From Campylobacter bilis (GTDB taxonomy: Bacteria > Campylobacterota > Campylobacteria > Campylobacterales > Campylobacteraceae), in assembly GCF_016806695.1 (NCBI RefSeq), contig NZ_WUED01000002.1, positions 62,001-126,000 of the forward strand: DNA of 64,000 nt. Reading direction: 5' to 3'. Of this stretch, positions 8,484 to 19,219 are shown piece by piece. The notes beneath the pieces were generated by a model, which did no database searches, was not told where the DNA came from, and saw nothing but the letters and a program-made list of their open reading frames with translations. Made by a program: the position numbers and the translations under genes. Each line of letters begins with the position of its first letter. Position 1 is the first letter of the stretch.

Positions 8484-9098
8484 TTATTGATTTATCTTAT
8501 CCAAATGCTTTTTATAAAATTTAATGCTTTCTTTACACGTTTTACAAGTAAAATTGTGGCCTTCAAATTCTATTTTTTGCTGAATATTATAAGGAACATC
8601 GTGGATTTTATTAGGGCAATGGCAAGTATAAAGATAAAATTGCAATTGTTCATTATCCTCTTTTTCAATAGCCTCAAAGCTAATATCGCTTTCATCATCG
8701 GTACTTAAAGATAAGCTTCTCCATTTTTCAACTTTCATATCTTCATAGAGTATATGTTCTAAAAGCCATTTTTTGACTATGATATAAAGTTTTTCTTTAA
8801 GATCATTAGTGGATTTGACATCTTTGATGAGATTGATCATGGTTTGGATGATTTCTTTATGGATTTGACGGTGTTCTTCTAAATTAGGATAGTTGATTAA
8901 TTGCATGTATTTTTCTTCATCATGAAAATGATTTTTCATGTAATTGAAAAATTCGGTTAAAAGTTTTTTTATTTCATTTTTGCTTACAGATCTGTCCGAT
9001 GCGATTTCAACTTTTGCAGCGAGTTCAAAAAGTTTTTTATGTTGATTGTCAATTTTAGCATTGTGCACACTGCAGCTGTTATCCCATTTTGGAAGCAT
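8484..9098 (-). CDS. herB: Bacteriohemerythrin with C-terminal cysteine cluster
   Basis: A 204-residue hemerythrin. All diiron ligands are visible: His20, His57 and Glu61 (HFHDEE), His76 and His80 (HRQIH), His115 and Asp120 (HILYED). It should bind O2 or sense oxygen/iron. Beyond the four-helix bundle (about 1-130) is an acidic linker and a tail of about 55 residues with Cys159-His-Cys161 and Cys185-x-x-Cys188, which could hold zinc or an iron-sulfur centre. In C. jejuni this corresponds to HerB, reported to protect oxygen-labile Fe-S enzymes (literature). It ends 13 bp after the tRNA gene and is divergent from dccR. Confidence 0.9.
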   Translation of the reverse strand: MLPKWDNSCSVHNAKIDNQHKKLFELAAKVEIASDRSVSKNEIKKLLTEFFNYMKNHFHDEEKYMQLINYPNLEEHRQIHKEIIQTMINLIKDVKSTNDLKEKLYIIVKKWLLEHILYEDMKVEKWRSLSLSTDDESDISFEAIEKEDNEQLQFYLYTCHCPNKIHDVPYNIQQKIEFEGHNFTCKTCKESIKFYKKHLDKINQ

Positions 9099-9237
9099 TT
9101 TGACTCTTTAAGGAATAATTTGTTTATACCTAAAGATTATAGTAAAAGTAAATTAAATAAAAATGAAATTTTATTCAATATTTCATAAGATTTTTGATAC
9201 AATGGTGCAAAGATCCTAAATTAAGAAAGATGAAAGT

Positions 9238-9903
9238 ATGGGTACTAAAATTTTGCTTTTAGAAGATGATTTAAGTTTGAGTGAAATTCTTGAAGAGTTT
9301 TTAAACGATGAAGGATATGAGGTGTGTTTGTGCGATAATGCACAAGAAGCCTTTGATTTAGCCTATGAAAAGCATTTTGATCTTTGGATTTTGGATGTTA
9401 AGATACCTTTGGGTGATGGATTTTCTTTACTTAAAGAATTAAGAAAGAATGCTAAGCAAACCCCAGCTATTTTTATGACTTCTTTAAATTCAACTAATGA
9501 TTTAAAAGAAGGTTTTGATGCAGGTTGTGATGATTATATTAAAAAGCCTTTTGAGCTTGCTGAACTTTGCGTACGAGTTAAGGCTTTGCTTAAGAGATCC
9601 TTTTCTCATAAAAATGAAGATTTTGAAGATTTGGGCGATGGATTTAGGTTTGAATTAGTTTCTCAGATTCTTTATTGTGGTAATAAGGCTTTAGCTTTAC
9701 CTAGTAAAGAGATTAAACTTTTATCTTTGTTACTTAAAAATAAGAATAATTTCTTAAGTGTGGAAAGAATTTTTGAAGAACTTTGGGATTATGATGAAGA
9801 GCCTAGTGAGTTAAGCTTAAGGGCTTATGTAAAGAATTTGCGTAAACTTTTAGGAAAAGAAAAAATTATCAATCAAAGAGGCAGAGGGTATTGTTATGGC
9901 TAA
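9238..9903 (+). CDS. dccR: Response regulator DccR (OmpR family)
   Basis: A 221-residue receiver plus winged-helix regulator. The acidic residues are at ED-D (10-11), the phosphoacceptor is Asp53 (LWILDVKIP), and the conserved Lys is in YIKKPF. The C-terminal domain ends in NQRGRGYCYG. In C. jejuni the DccRS system is induced in late stationary phase and affects colonisation (literature). The ATG at 9238 gives the natural receiver N-terminus. Its 3' end overlaps dccS by 8 bp. Confidence 0.92.
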   Translation: MGTKILLLEDDLSLSEILEEFLNDEGYEVCLCDNAQEAFDLAYEKHFDLWILDVKIPLGDGFSLLKELRKNAKQTPAIFMTSLNSTNDLKEGFDAGCDDYIKKPFELAELCVRVKALLKRSFSHKNEDFEDLGDGFRFELVSQILYCGNKALALPSKEIKLLSLLLKNKNNFLSVERIFEELWDYDEEPSELSLRAYVKNLRKLLGKEKIINQRGRGYCYG

Positions 9904-11086
9904 AAAAGTCATACGACAAATTTTAGTCATTTATCTTACTACTACGGGTGTTTTTTTAACTATTTTTTTTACATTATGGTATCAAAAACTCAATGAAGAG
10001 CTTATATTATTAAAAGGCATATCTTTAAGAGAAAATCACAGAAACATTGTCCTTAGTATTATAAATTCTCGTTTTACTCCTATAAAAGTAAGTGCAAAAA
10101 ATATTGCTCAAAGCACAGCTTTAAAATTTGCCATATTTGACACTAATGAAACGCTTTTTAATAATTTAGATTTTGATTTTAGAAAAGCAAAAACCGACCT
10201 TGAAGGCAAAGGAATTTATGATGATAAAGTCTTTTTTCTTGCCCCTATGAGTACGGATTATTATTTTTTAAGGCATATTGGTAATGAAGAGGCTAATACG
10301 CATGAAAGCTTGCAAATTTTAATACAAGGTGAAGATGTTAGTAAGAGTTTGTTTTGGATTAGAGTGAAGGTTTTTGGTTTTGCTATTATGGCTTTTTGTG
10401 TGTTGGGTTTGGTGGCTTATGTTTTAGTTAAGATTGCTTTAAAGCCTTTAGAAGATAAAATCAGCACGCTTGATCGTTTTATTAAAGATTCTATGCATGA
10501 GTTAAACACTCCTTTGAGTGTTATTTTAGCAAGTATAGAACAGCTTAAATGTCAAAATTGGGAAAATGAAGCTAAATTCAAAAGAATAACATTGGCTGCA
10601 AAAAGTCTATCTCAAGTGTATTCTGATCTTGTTTTTTATAATTTTCCTAATGCTTTAGAAAATACAAAGCAACAGCTTGATTTAAAATTATTACTAGAAG
10701 AGAGATTAGAATATTTTAAAGTTTTTTTTGAACAAAAGAAAATTACCTTAAAATTAGATTTGCATCAAGCAAGTATCTTTGCATCTAAAAATCAAATTTC
10801 TAAGTTAATAGATAATCTTTTAAGCAATGCGATTAAATATAATAAAAAAGGTGGAGAAATTGCTATTTGTTTGAGAATTAATTTTTTAAGTATTGCTGAT
10901 ACGGGCTATGGCATTGCTAAAAAAAATCTAGAACATATTTTTGATAGATATGCAAGATTTAATGCTGATAAGGGAGGCTTTGGCATAGGACTTTCTTTGG
11001 TTAAAAGAGTGTGTGAAGATAATGCTATTAAGATTATTTGTAACTCAGTGGAAAATAAAGGAAGTGTTTTTAAACTAAGTTGGTAG
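9896..11086 (+). CDS. dccS: Sensor histidine kinase DccS
   Basis: A 396-residue kinase with membrane segments at about 10-29 and 158-178, a periplasmic domain between, and a phosphoacceptor His201 in MHELNTP. The ATPase domain has the N-box LLSNAIKYN, G1 box IADTGYGI and G2 box GFGIGLSLV. There is no clear HAMP domain; the H-box follows the second membrane helix after only about 20 residues, typical of short ArsS-like kinases of epsilonproteobacteria. It pairs with DccR, whose gene it overlaps by 8 bp. Confidence 0.92.
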   Translation: MAKKVIRQILVIYLTTTGVFLTIFFTLWYQKLNEELILLKGISLRENHRNIVLSIINSRFTPIKVSAKNIAQSTALKFAIFDTNETLFNNLDFDFRKAKTDLEGKGIYDDKVFFLAPMSTDYYFLRHIGNEEANTHESLQILIQGEDVSKSLFWIRVKVFGFAIMAFCVLGLVAYVLVKIALKPLEDKISTLDRFIKDSMHELNTPLSVILASIEQLKCQNWENEAKFKRITLAAKSLSQVYSDLVFYNFPNALENTKQQLDLKLLLEERLEYFKVFFEQKKITLKLDLHQASIFASKNQISKLIDNLLSNAIKYNKKGGEIAICLRINFLSIADTGYGIAKKNLEHIFDRYARFNADKGGFGIGLSLVKRVCEDNAIKIICNSVENKGSVFKLSW

Positions 11087-11088
11087 GT

Positions 11089-11111
11089 TCAGCAAGGAAA
11101 TTCCTTGCTGA
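11089..11111. terminator. Hairpin between convergent dccS and groEL
   Basis: TCAGCAAGGAA (11089-11099) and TTCCTTGCTGA (11101-11111) form an 11-bp inverted repeat directly after the dccS stop and 17 bp beyond the groEL stop. It may end transcription from both sides; U-runs are short. Confidence 0.55.
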
Positions 11112-11128
11112 TAAAGGCTTAAGCAAGC

Positions 11129-12769
<1,641 letters not shown>

Positions 12770-12777
12770 TTATCCTT

Positions 12778-13038
12778 TTATTTTAAAATTCCTAAGATAT
12801 CATCTAAATTTAAAACTAAATATTCATTATTGTCAAGCTTGATTTCTGTTCCGCCGTATTTAGCAAATACAATTTTATCTCCATTTGATATATCGTTTAT
12901 TTCTTTACTTACTGCTGCTACTTCTCCTATTAAAGGTTTTTCTTTAGCATTATCTGGTATAATTATGCCAGAAGCTGTTGTTTTGGTTTCTTCGACGCGT
13001 TTAACTAAAACACGTTTTCCTAAAGGTTGAAAATTCAT
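12778..13038 (-). CDS. groES: Co-chaperonin GroES (Hsp10)
   Basis: An 86-residue co-chaperonin beginning [17 protein letters not shown], with the mobile loop [15 protein letters not shown] and the roof region. It caps GroEL. The ATG at 13038 is chosen because it gives the family N-terminus; upstream in-frame starts (another ATG at 13047 and a GTG at 13071) would add residues not found in GroES, and the GTG falls inside the CIRCE operator. It is transcribed with groEL from the promoter at 13093-13121. Confidence 0.97.
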   Translation of the reverse strand: MNFQPLGKRVLVKRVEETKTTASGIIIPDNAKEKPLIGEVAAVSKEINDISNGDKIVFAKYGGTEIKLDNNEYLVLNLDDILGILK

Positions 13039-13064
13039 TTTGTCCATCCTTAAAAAATTGATTT

Positions 13065-13091
13065 TTGGCACTCTTTAATTTTGAGTGATAA
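13065..13091 (-). promoter_or_regulatory. CIRCE operator (HrcA binding site) of groESL
   Basis: On the + strand TTGGCACTC, nine bases and GAGTGATAA form the CIRCE inverted repeat (consensus TTAGCACTC-N9-GAGTGCTAA); seven of nine and eight of nine positions match. It starts 2 bp past the -10 box and covers the expected transcription start, so bound HrcA would block initiation. HrcA itself is encoded elsewhere. Confidence 0.88.
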
Positions 13092-13092
13092 A

Positions 13093-13121
13093 ATCATACT
13101 ATAAAAAATGAATTTTGTCAA
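13093..13121 (-). promoter_or_regulatory. groESL promoter
   Basis: Reading leftward, TTGACA (13121-13116) is exact and TATGAT (13098-13093) is one mismatch from the -10 consensus, spacing 17 bp. The start would be near 13086, within the CIRCE element. Confidence 0.85.
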
Positions 13122-13176
13122 TACTTTAAATAAAAATATTTATAAAAGTTTAGTTTAATAGACTAAGATTTATTTA

Positions 13177-13182
13177 TATAAT
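13177..13182 (+). promoter_or_regulatory. Probable -10 of the AsmA/TamB-like gene
   Basis: TATAAT lies 18 bp before the ATG at 13200, with no clear -35. It would give a very short leader of about 11 nt that still contains AAAGGA. Confidence 0.5.
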
Positions 13183-13199
13183 AAACTAAAGGATAAAAA

Positions 13200-15743
13200 A
13201 TGAAAAAGTTTTTTTATGGTTTTGTGGCTTTGATTGCTGTGTTTTTTATTATTGTTTATACCATGCTTTTTACTAATTTTGGAAATGGTATAATTGCTAA
13301 TATAGCTCAGGATAAAATTAAACAAAACACAGGATTAGATCTTAATATCACGCATTTTAGTCTGCGTTTTTCAAGTCTTGATATTAAGGCAAATCTTCCA
13401 AATGTGGCTAATTTTAGTATAGAGGGGGATTTAAGCCTTTTAAAACTAGCTTTTGATTTAGATTATAAAATCGCTTTAGATCTAAAACATGCTAAAAATT
13501 TAGCTTTAAATTCAGATCAAAATTCAAATTTCATTGGAAAAATTAAGGGCAAAGCAAGCGATTTTATTATAGATGGTAAAGGCTATTTATTGGGATCTGA
13601 AGCATTTTTAGATGCTAGAGTGTATGATTATAATCTTATTGCTTTGAATTTAGATGCGAAAAACATTAAAATTGAAGAATTATTGCATTTTTTATCTTAT
13701 CCTGTTTATGCTAAAGGTTTTTTAAATGCTCAGGCGAAAATTTCAGCTCAAGATTTAAAACCTGATGGAAATATTATCATTAAACTTGATACAAAATATA
13801 TAAACTATGAGGCTATAAAAAAAGATTTTTCTTTAGATTTGCCTCTTGATTCTAATCCTAAAGCAGAAATTCTAGCTGATATTAAAAATGATAAAATCCA
13901 TGTTGTAAGCAAGATTTATAATGATTATTTTATCTTACAGGCTAAAAAAACTCTTTATGATATTAATAAAAATACTTTGGATACAGATTTTACACTTCAT
14001 ATTCCTTCTCTTGCAAAGCTTGAGAGGCTTACTAAGACAAGGCTTAATGGAAGCATGCTAATATCAGGTGAAGCTAGTTTAACCAACCATGCTTTATCAG
14101 CTTTAAATGCTCAACTTACAGGACTTGGTGGAGAAATAAAGGCAAATTTAGAAGATAAAAAGCTTTTCGTTGTTGTTAACAAAGCACGTCTTGAGAAATT
14201 ATTAGCCCTTGGAGGTTATGGGGATTTGATTAATGGGGAATTGAATGCAAAACTTATTAATGCGGATTTAGATTTTTCTAATTTTGATTTTGAGGCAAAG
14301 ATTGATAATGTAAAATTAAATACAAATGAATTTAAAAATATAGCTAAAATAAAGCTTCTTGATACTATGTTAAGTTTAGATGCTAAGGCTAATGCTAAAA
14401 ATAATGATATTTTTTATAATGCTGTTTTAACATCTAATGTATTAAATATCAAAAAATTTAGTGGGAATTATAATCTAAAAAATGGTGAATTAATAGCAGA
14501 TTTTAATGCTTTTATAGATGATTTATCCCAATTAAATTTTATAAATGGACAAAATATAGAAGGTAAAGCAGATATTAATGCTAAGGTTCATGTCTTAGAT
14601 AAGAAAATACAAAATTTAGCTTTAAATGCTAAGCTAGCAGATAGTGTAATCAAAGCTATTTCAAAGGGCAAAAAACTGGATTTAAATATTGATAATCTTG
14701 ATTTATCTAAACTCTTTGTCATAGCAGGTATGCCAAATTATGCTAGTGGGATTATTAATGCAAAAGGAAATTTAGATGATTTGGATTTAAATCATCTAAG
14801 CGGGAATATGGATTTGGAAGCTAAGGGTGTATTTAATGCTGCAGTTTTAAGTAAAATTTTAAGTAAAAAATTTCCAAATAATACAAATTATGATTTAAAT
14901 ACTAGGTTTAATTTTAATAAAAATATTATTGAATTTGATACTGTTTTAAATTCTTCTTTGGCTGATTTAAAAAGCTTTAAGGGTACTTTTGATGGAAGTA
15001 AAATGCTTTTGAATTCAGATTTTATTTTAAATGTGAAGGATTTTTCAAAATTAGGCTTCTTGCTTGATAGAAAACTTAAGGGTAAGGCAGAATTTGATGG
15101 GAAATTGCTTTTTGATAAAAGTTTTGATTTTACTATAAATAGTGCAAATCTTTTTGAAGGAAGACTTCAAAGTACGTTTAAAGACAATCTTTTAACCCTT
15201 AATGCAAATAGTATAGATTTAAGTAATTTAGCTCAGAGTTTGGATTTTATCGATATTTATCAAGGTAAGGCAAATCTTAAAGCAAATTATAATCTTTTAA
15301 ATGAAAAAGGAGAAGTGTTTTTGGATATGAAAGATGGTAGATTAAAGCCTAATCTTATTACTAATACTTTAAAAATTTTAATCAGTAGAGATATTACAAA
15401 CGATGTTTATAGTACCGTTAAGGCTAAGGCTTTGATCAATAAAGAAAATATTCAATTAGATTTAAATATGAAAGCGGATCGTTCCTATGTGTTGATTCAA
15501 TCAGGTGCTTTAGATTCTAAAAGTGGTGCTTTAAATTTACCTTTTGATATTAAGTTTGATAAAGCGAATTTTAAAGGAAGCATTAAAGGAACCACAGAGC
15601 ATCCTAAGATCAGTTTAAATGCCCAAAGTGTGCTTAATTCTATTAAAAATGTTATTGGAGTCAGACCAAATAATGATTCTAAAGATCCTGATAAAAAAAC
15701 AGATAAAGCAATTAATGAATTATTAAATGATTTTTTAAGGTAA
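13200..15743 (+). CDS. Large periplasmic membrane-anchored protein, AsmA/TamB-like
   Basis: An 847-residue protein with one N-terminal membrane helix (about 4-26) and then a long periplasmic part built of recurring short beta-strand units with many Asn, Asp and Leu (LNLDAKNIKIEELL, INAKVHVLD and similar). The N-terminal FGNGIIANIAQDKI segment and the repeated amphipathic strands are typical of the AsmA/YhdP/TamB group, thought to make lipid-conducting bridges between the inner and outer membranes. That role is inference from family resemblance. The stop is followed after 3 bp by riboflavin synthase, so the genes are probably co-transcribed. Confidence 0.7.
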   Translation: MKKFFYGFVALIAVFFIIVYTMLFTNFGNGIIANIAQDKIKQNTGLDLNITHFSLRFSSLDIKANLPNVANFSIEGDLSLLKLAFDLDYKIALDLKHAKNLALNSDQNSNFIGKIKGKASDFIIDGKGYLLGSEAFLDARVYDYNLIALNLDAKNIKIEELLHFLSYPVYAKGFLNAQAKISAQDLKPDGNIIIKLDTKYINYEAIKKDFSLDLPLDSNPKAEILADIKNDKIHVVSKIYNDYFILQAKKTLYDINKNTLDTDFTLHIPSLAKLERLTKTRLNGSMLISGEASLTNHALSALNAQLTGLGGEIKANLEDKKLFVVVNKARLEKLLALGGYGDLINGELNAKLINADLDFSNFDFEAKIDNVKLNTNEFKNIAKIKLLDTMLSLDAKANAKNNDIFYNAVLTSNVLNIKKFSGNYNLKNGELIADFNAFIDDLSQLNFINGQNIEGKADINAKVHVLDKKIQNLALNAKLADSVIKAISKGKKLDLNIDNLDLSKLFVIAGMPNYASGIINAKGNLDDLDLNHLSGNMDLEAKGVFNAAVLSKILSKKFPNNTNYDLNTRFNFNKNIIEFDTVLNSSLADLKSFKGTFDGSKMLLNSDFILNVKDFSKLGFLLDRKLKGKAEFDGKLLFDKSFDFTINSANLFEGRLQSTFKDNLLTLNANSIDLSNLAQSLDFIDIYQGKANLKANYNLLNEKGEVFLDMKDGRLKPNLITNTLKILISRDITNDVYSTVKAKALINKENIQLDLNMKADRSYVLIQSGALDSKSGALNLPFDIKFDKANFKGSIKGTTEHPKISLNAQSVLNSIKNVIGVRPNNDSKDPDKKTDKAINELLNDFLR

Positions 15744-15746
15744 GTA

Positions 15747-16355
15747 ATGTTTAATGGATTGATTAGAGAGATTGCAAAGGTAAGGTCCTATCATGCTAAT
15801 GTCTTAAGCTTGAAGACTAAATACCGTCCTAATTTGGGCGATAGTTTAGCTGTCAATGGGGCTTGCTTAAGTGTGATAAATATTGATAAAGAAGGTTGTG
15901 AAGTAGAGCTTTGTAATGAAACACGCAAAAGCATTGTTGTTGAAAATTTAAAAGATGAAGTTCATATAGAACCTGCTTTAAGATATGGTGATAGGATCGA
16001 TGGGCATTTAATGCAAGGGCATATTGATTTTATCGGTACGCTTGAAAAAATTCAAAAAGATGAAAATGGAATCAATTTTTTTATCTCTTTACCTAAAGAA
16101 GCTATGATGTTTATGGCACAAAAAGGTAGTGTAGGTATAGATGGGGTAAGTCTTACTATCAATGAAGTTTTTCATACAGGCATAAGACTTACAATCATAC
16201 CTATTACTTTTAGAGAAACTTTATTTAAAAAATATAAAATAGGAAGAAAAATCAATATAGAAAGCGATTTGCTTGCACGTTATATTCATGTGCAATTAAA
16301 AGGCAAAGAAGGATTATCATGGGAAGAGGTAGAGAGAATTTCTTATCTTTATTAG
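15747..16355 (+). CDS. ribE: Riboflavin synthase, alpha chain
   Basis: A 202-residue protein made of two similar lumazine-binding barrels (about 1-95 and 96-190), each with a matching motif: NGACLSV in the first and DGVSLTI in the second. It starts MFNGLIREI, close to the usual MFTGI. It dismutates two 6,7-dimethyl-8-ribityllumazine molecules to riboflavin in the cytoplasm. Its end overlaps the next gene by 37 bp. Confidence 0.93.
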   Translation: MFNGLIREIAKVRSYHANVLSLKTKYRPNLGDSLAVNGACLSVINIDKEGCEVELCNETRKSIVVENLKDEVHIEPALRYGDRIDGHLMQGHIDFIGTLEKIQKDENGINFFISLPKEAMMFMAQKGSVGIDGVSLTINEVFHTGIRLTIIPITFRETLFKKYKIGRKINIESDLLARYIHVQLKGKEGLSWEEVERISYLY

Positions 16356-16999
16356 ACGATGAAAAAATAGGTATTTTTTGCGCTTATGATAAAGATTATC
16401 ATTCTTTTAAAGCTAAAATACATTATGAAAATATTTTTTCACATTTAGGTGTTCAGGGTATAAAACAATGTGTTTTTATGGATCAAATTCATTCTAATAA
16501 GGTTAAGCTTTATGACCAAAATTTGAAAAATCTTTGTTGTGATGGTTTGATTAGCAAGGAGAAAAAAATCGCACTTTGTGTTTTAAGTGCGGATTGTTTG
16601 CCTTTGATTTTATATCATGAAGAGGGTATTATAGCAGCTTTGCATTCAGGTAGGAAGGGGAGTTTTGAAAATATTTTAAAAGTATGTTTAAATAAGATTA
16701 TTTCAGAAAATCCTTGCTTAAAATTGAGTCAATTTCATCTTTTTATTTTACCAGGTATTTGTATGAAAAATTATGAGCTTAGTGGAGAGATTTTAGAATT
16801 TGCTAAACGAAATTTTGGATCCTTTATAAAAGGAAATAATTTGGATTTAAAAGCTTTGGTAAAATTCCAAGCTAAAAACTTAGGCATAAACCATATCCAA
16901 GATTGTGAAATTTGTAGTTTTGATAATGATAGTTTTTTTTCTTATCGCAGAAACCAAACTTCAAAACGTTTTGCGAGTGTAGTTTATTTAAAAGGCTGA
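16319..16999 (+). CDS. Laccase-domain (YfiH/PgeF) protein, polyphenol oxidase/purine nucleoside phosphorylase family
   Basis: A 226-residue YfiH-family protein. The metal site is visible as His58 (MDQIHSNKV), Cys93 (LSADCLP) and His109 (AALHSGRKG). Family members bind zinc or copper and have been reported as adenosine deaminase/purine phosphorylase and as peptidoglycan-editing PgeF; I cannot choose between these. The ATG at 16319 is preceded by GAAGGA and lies 37 bp inside riboflavin synthase, so translation is likely coupled. A later start would remove little of the conserved domain. Confidence 0.85.
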   Translation: MGRGRENFLSLLDDEKIGIFCAYDKDYHSFKAKIHYENIFSHLGVQGIKQCVFMDQIHSNKVKLYDQNLKNLCCDGLISKEKKIALCVLSADCLPLILYHEEGIIAALHSGRKGSFENILKVCLNKIISENPCLKLSQFHLFILPGICMKNYELSGEILEFAKRNFGSFIKGNNLDLKALVKFQAKNLGINHIQDCEICSFDNDSFFSYRRNQTSKRFASVVYLKG

Positions 17000-17001
17000 T
17001 T

Positions 17002-17205
17002 GTGTATGAAAAAAGAGATTTAAGAGTGCTTAAAATCATTCAAAAAGCAAGAGAATTTGGTGATGGAGATTTGCTAAATGAAGTTTTAGTATCTGAGTTG
17101 ATTGATGCAAATTTTTTAGAGATCGATAATAAAGAGAAAGAAGATCTTATGATGCTTCTTAATTCTTTAATCAATGCTAAAGATAAGGCATTATTGAGTA
17201 ATTAA
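17002..17205 (+). CDS. Small helical protein of unknown function
   Basis: A 67-residue acidic helical protein starting at GTG 17002, 2 bp after the preceding stop; no in-frame ATG lies near the N-terminus. It has no signal peptide, cysteine cluster or membrane helix, and I do not recognise a domain. Tight spacing suggests it belongs to the 13200-17205 operon. It overlaps the convergent M23 peptidase gene by 4 bp. Confidence 0.65.
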   Translation: MYEKRDLRVLKIIQKAREFGDGDLLNEVLVSELIDANFLEIDNKEKEDLMMLLNSLINAKDKALLSN

Positions 17206-18362
17206 AATTCTATATAGTTTTCAAAATCTGTTTCTTTTGGAGGATTTGCTTGATTAGAAGCTATGGTTTTTTTAACCACTTGTTCATAATTTGCTATGAT
17301 ATGCTTGAAATTTTCTTTTGCTTTGCCATTAAGTTCTGATTTAGTGATTTTAACAACAGATGCGGGGTTGATAGCTTTGTTATTAAGATATACGCCAAAA
17401 TGCAAGTGTGGGCCTGTGCTCATGCCCGTTGAACCTACATAAGCGATTACTTGTCCTTGGTTTACCCTTTGTCCGTTTTTAATTTTAGCAAAGCGGCTTA
17501 AGTGTGCGTATAAGGTCATATAACCTGAGTCATGTTTTATTTGGATCACATTCCCATATCCTCCTTTTGTACCTACAAAGGTGATGATTCCTTTTCCAGC
17601 ACTCTTTACAGGTGTACCAGTAGGAGCTACGTAGTCAATGCCAAGATGAGCACGATAGCGTTTGAGTATAGGATGATATCTTGCTGTTGTAAAAGGAGAA
17701 GAAATTCTCGTATAATTTACAGGTTTTGTCAGTAAAAATGATTCTAATTCTTTACCATCACGATCATAGAATATATCATTGTAGGAAAAAACTTCTTGAG
17801 CATTTTTATTGATTTCAACTGTTGCCATTTTGATATTAATATCGCCCCAAAGTTTCCCCATGCGTCTTTTTTGTTCATAATAAAGTGTAAGTTCATCGCC
17901 TTTTTGGATATTGCGAAAATTTATACTTCCACGAAAAGCACGAACCATAGCACGTGCTAGAGTACTGCTACCGCTTTCTTCATAAACATCTTGATAGGCT
18001 GAATTTTTGATGGTTAAATGCAAGATTCTGTCTTCTTTTTGATACGAAACAGGAGTAAAAGCAAGATTATATTGTCCATCTTTGTTTTTATAGATATGGA
18101 TTTGTAAATCATCATTAATAGGTATTAATACTTGTTCTATATTATTATTTTCGTCTTTTAAAACTTGATATTTTATTTTATAGGCTATATCAGAAGCAAG
18201 TTCTTGATCTTCTCTATCAAGCCCATAATAAAGTGACATAGGTATGGAATTTCTTTGTAAAAATTTAAGTAAAGTGTCCCCATTATCCCAAGTGAGTTCT
18301 TCAACGCTTAAAGCTGCGAAACTTTTAATTACAAAGATAAATAAAAATAATATTTTTTTCAT
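17202..18362 (-). CDS. M23-family (LytM) peptidoglycan endopeptidase
   Basis: A 386-residue periplasmic peptidase with a signal peptide (about 1-16). Residues about 20-215 are a Csd1/ToxR-like accessory region. The M23 domain (about 225-335) has all zinc and catalytic residues: His239 and Asp243 (HLGIDY), His287 (YAHLSR), and His319-x-His321 (GPHLHFG). Such enzymes trim peptide cross-links in peptidoglycan and in Campylobacter and Helicobacter help set the helical cell shape (family knowledge). It is divergent from the gene at 18490. Confidence 0.9.
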   Translation of the reverse strand: MKKILFLFIFVIKSFAALSVEELTWDNGDTLLKFLQRNSIPMSLYYGLDREDQELASDIAYKIKYQVLKDENNNIEQVLIPINDDLQIHIYKNKDGQYNLAFTPVSYQKEDRILHLTIKNSAYQDVYEESGSSTLARAMVRAFRGSINFRNIQKGDELTLYYEQKRRMGKLWGDINIKMATVEINKNAQEVFSYNDIFYDRDGKELESFLLTKPVNYTRISSPFTTARYHPILKRYRAHLGIDYVAPTGTPVKSAGKGIITFVGTKGGYGNVIQIKHDSGYMTLYAHLSRFAKIKNGQRVNQGQVIAYVGSTGMSTGPHLHFGVYLNNKAINPASVVKITKSELNGKAKENFKHIIANYEQVVKKTIASNQANPPKETDFENYIEF

Positions 18363-18489
18363 AATTTAATAGCCTTAATTTTTAAAAAGAATTTTTAAAT
18401 TTAAAAGCTATATTTTACTTTATTTTTCTTACAATTACTTAAGAAAAAAGGATTATAATTTTAATTTAATTTTTATTCAAGGAGCAAAT

Positions 18490-19215
18490 TTGCTTAGAAT
18501 TATGATATGTTTTTTGGCTTTAAATTTTGGTCTTTTTGCAGTTGAGTTGAATTTAAAACCTATAAAAAGTGAACTTATAAAAGTTGATGATATTTATGGT
18601 TATATTAAAGACAGTCCTGAAATTAAGCTTCATTCTAGTGGGGTGGTGATACAGCATTTTAAAAATTCTCAAAGCATTATAGCTAGAGCAAGTGTTGTGG
18701 CTAAGGAAAACGGCTTGGTAAAATTGGAATTTAGCGTTTTTTCAGCTTTAAAACAAGAAGCCTTGCCTTTGCCTAATGTCTTGCCGCAAGTAGGGGATGA
18801 AGTGATTTTAAATTTTCTTTATGATAGGGGTTTGGTTATCGCACCTGATGAGCAAACTTATAAAGAGCTTATTAGAGCTTTTCCTCAGATATACTTTATC
18901 CATGTTGATATTTTTGGAGCACAATTAATTAGAACAGCAACCCTTTCACCTAAGCGATCGGATTTTAGACAATTTTGTGATGATAATGCAGTGGGTATTT
19001 TACTCATAGCTTTGGAGAATAAAGCAGAGTTGATTGATTGTCAAGATTTTAGTAAGCTTTATGAAATACCTATAGGTAAAGCAAGCAGCATTCAAGTGCC
19101 TTTTTATTCCCGTGTAGGTGGATATAAAAGTAATTTTTTTGACTTTAATATCCAAGAAATAGGCAATTATTATCAATATTATAATGCTTTAATTAATCTT
19201 CCTAAGACAGAGTAA
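18490..19215 (+). CDS. Exported PgbA-like protein
   Basis: A 241-residue exported protein beginning at TTG 18490 with AAGGAG six bases upstream; residues 1-17 form a signal peptide. The rest is a single domain resembling the N-terminal domain of Helicobacter plasminogen-binding protein PgbA, without its lysine-rich C-terminal tail. The role in Campylobacter is unknown; plasminogen binding should not be assumed since the tail is absent. It lies 4 bp before the GlcD-like gene. Confidence 0.65.
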   Translation: MLRIMICFLALNFGLFAVELNLKPIKSELIKVDDIYGYIKDSPEIKLHSSGVVIQHFKNSQSIIARASVVAKENGLVKLEFSVFSALKQEALPLPNVLPQVGDEVILNFLYDRGLVIAPDEQTYKELIRAFPQIYFIHVDIFGAQLIRTATLSPKRSDFRQFCDDNAVGILLIALENKAELIDCQDFSKLYEIPIGKASSIQVPFYSRVGGYKSNFFDFNIQEIGNYYQYYNALINLPKTE

Positions 19216-19219
19216 AATC

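Noticed and set aside
12778-13071. Longer groES from the GTG at 13071
   Set aside because: It would start inside the CIRCE operator and before the predicted leader ends, and adds residues absent from GroES.
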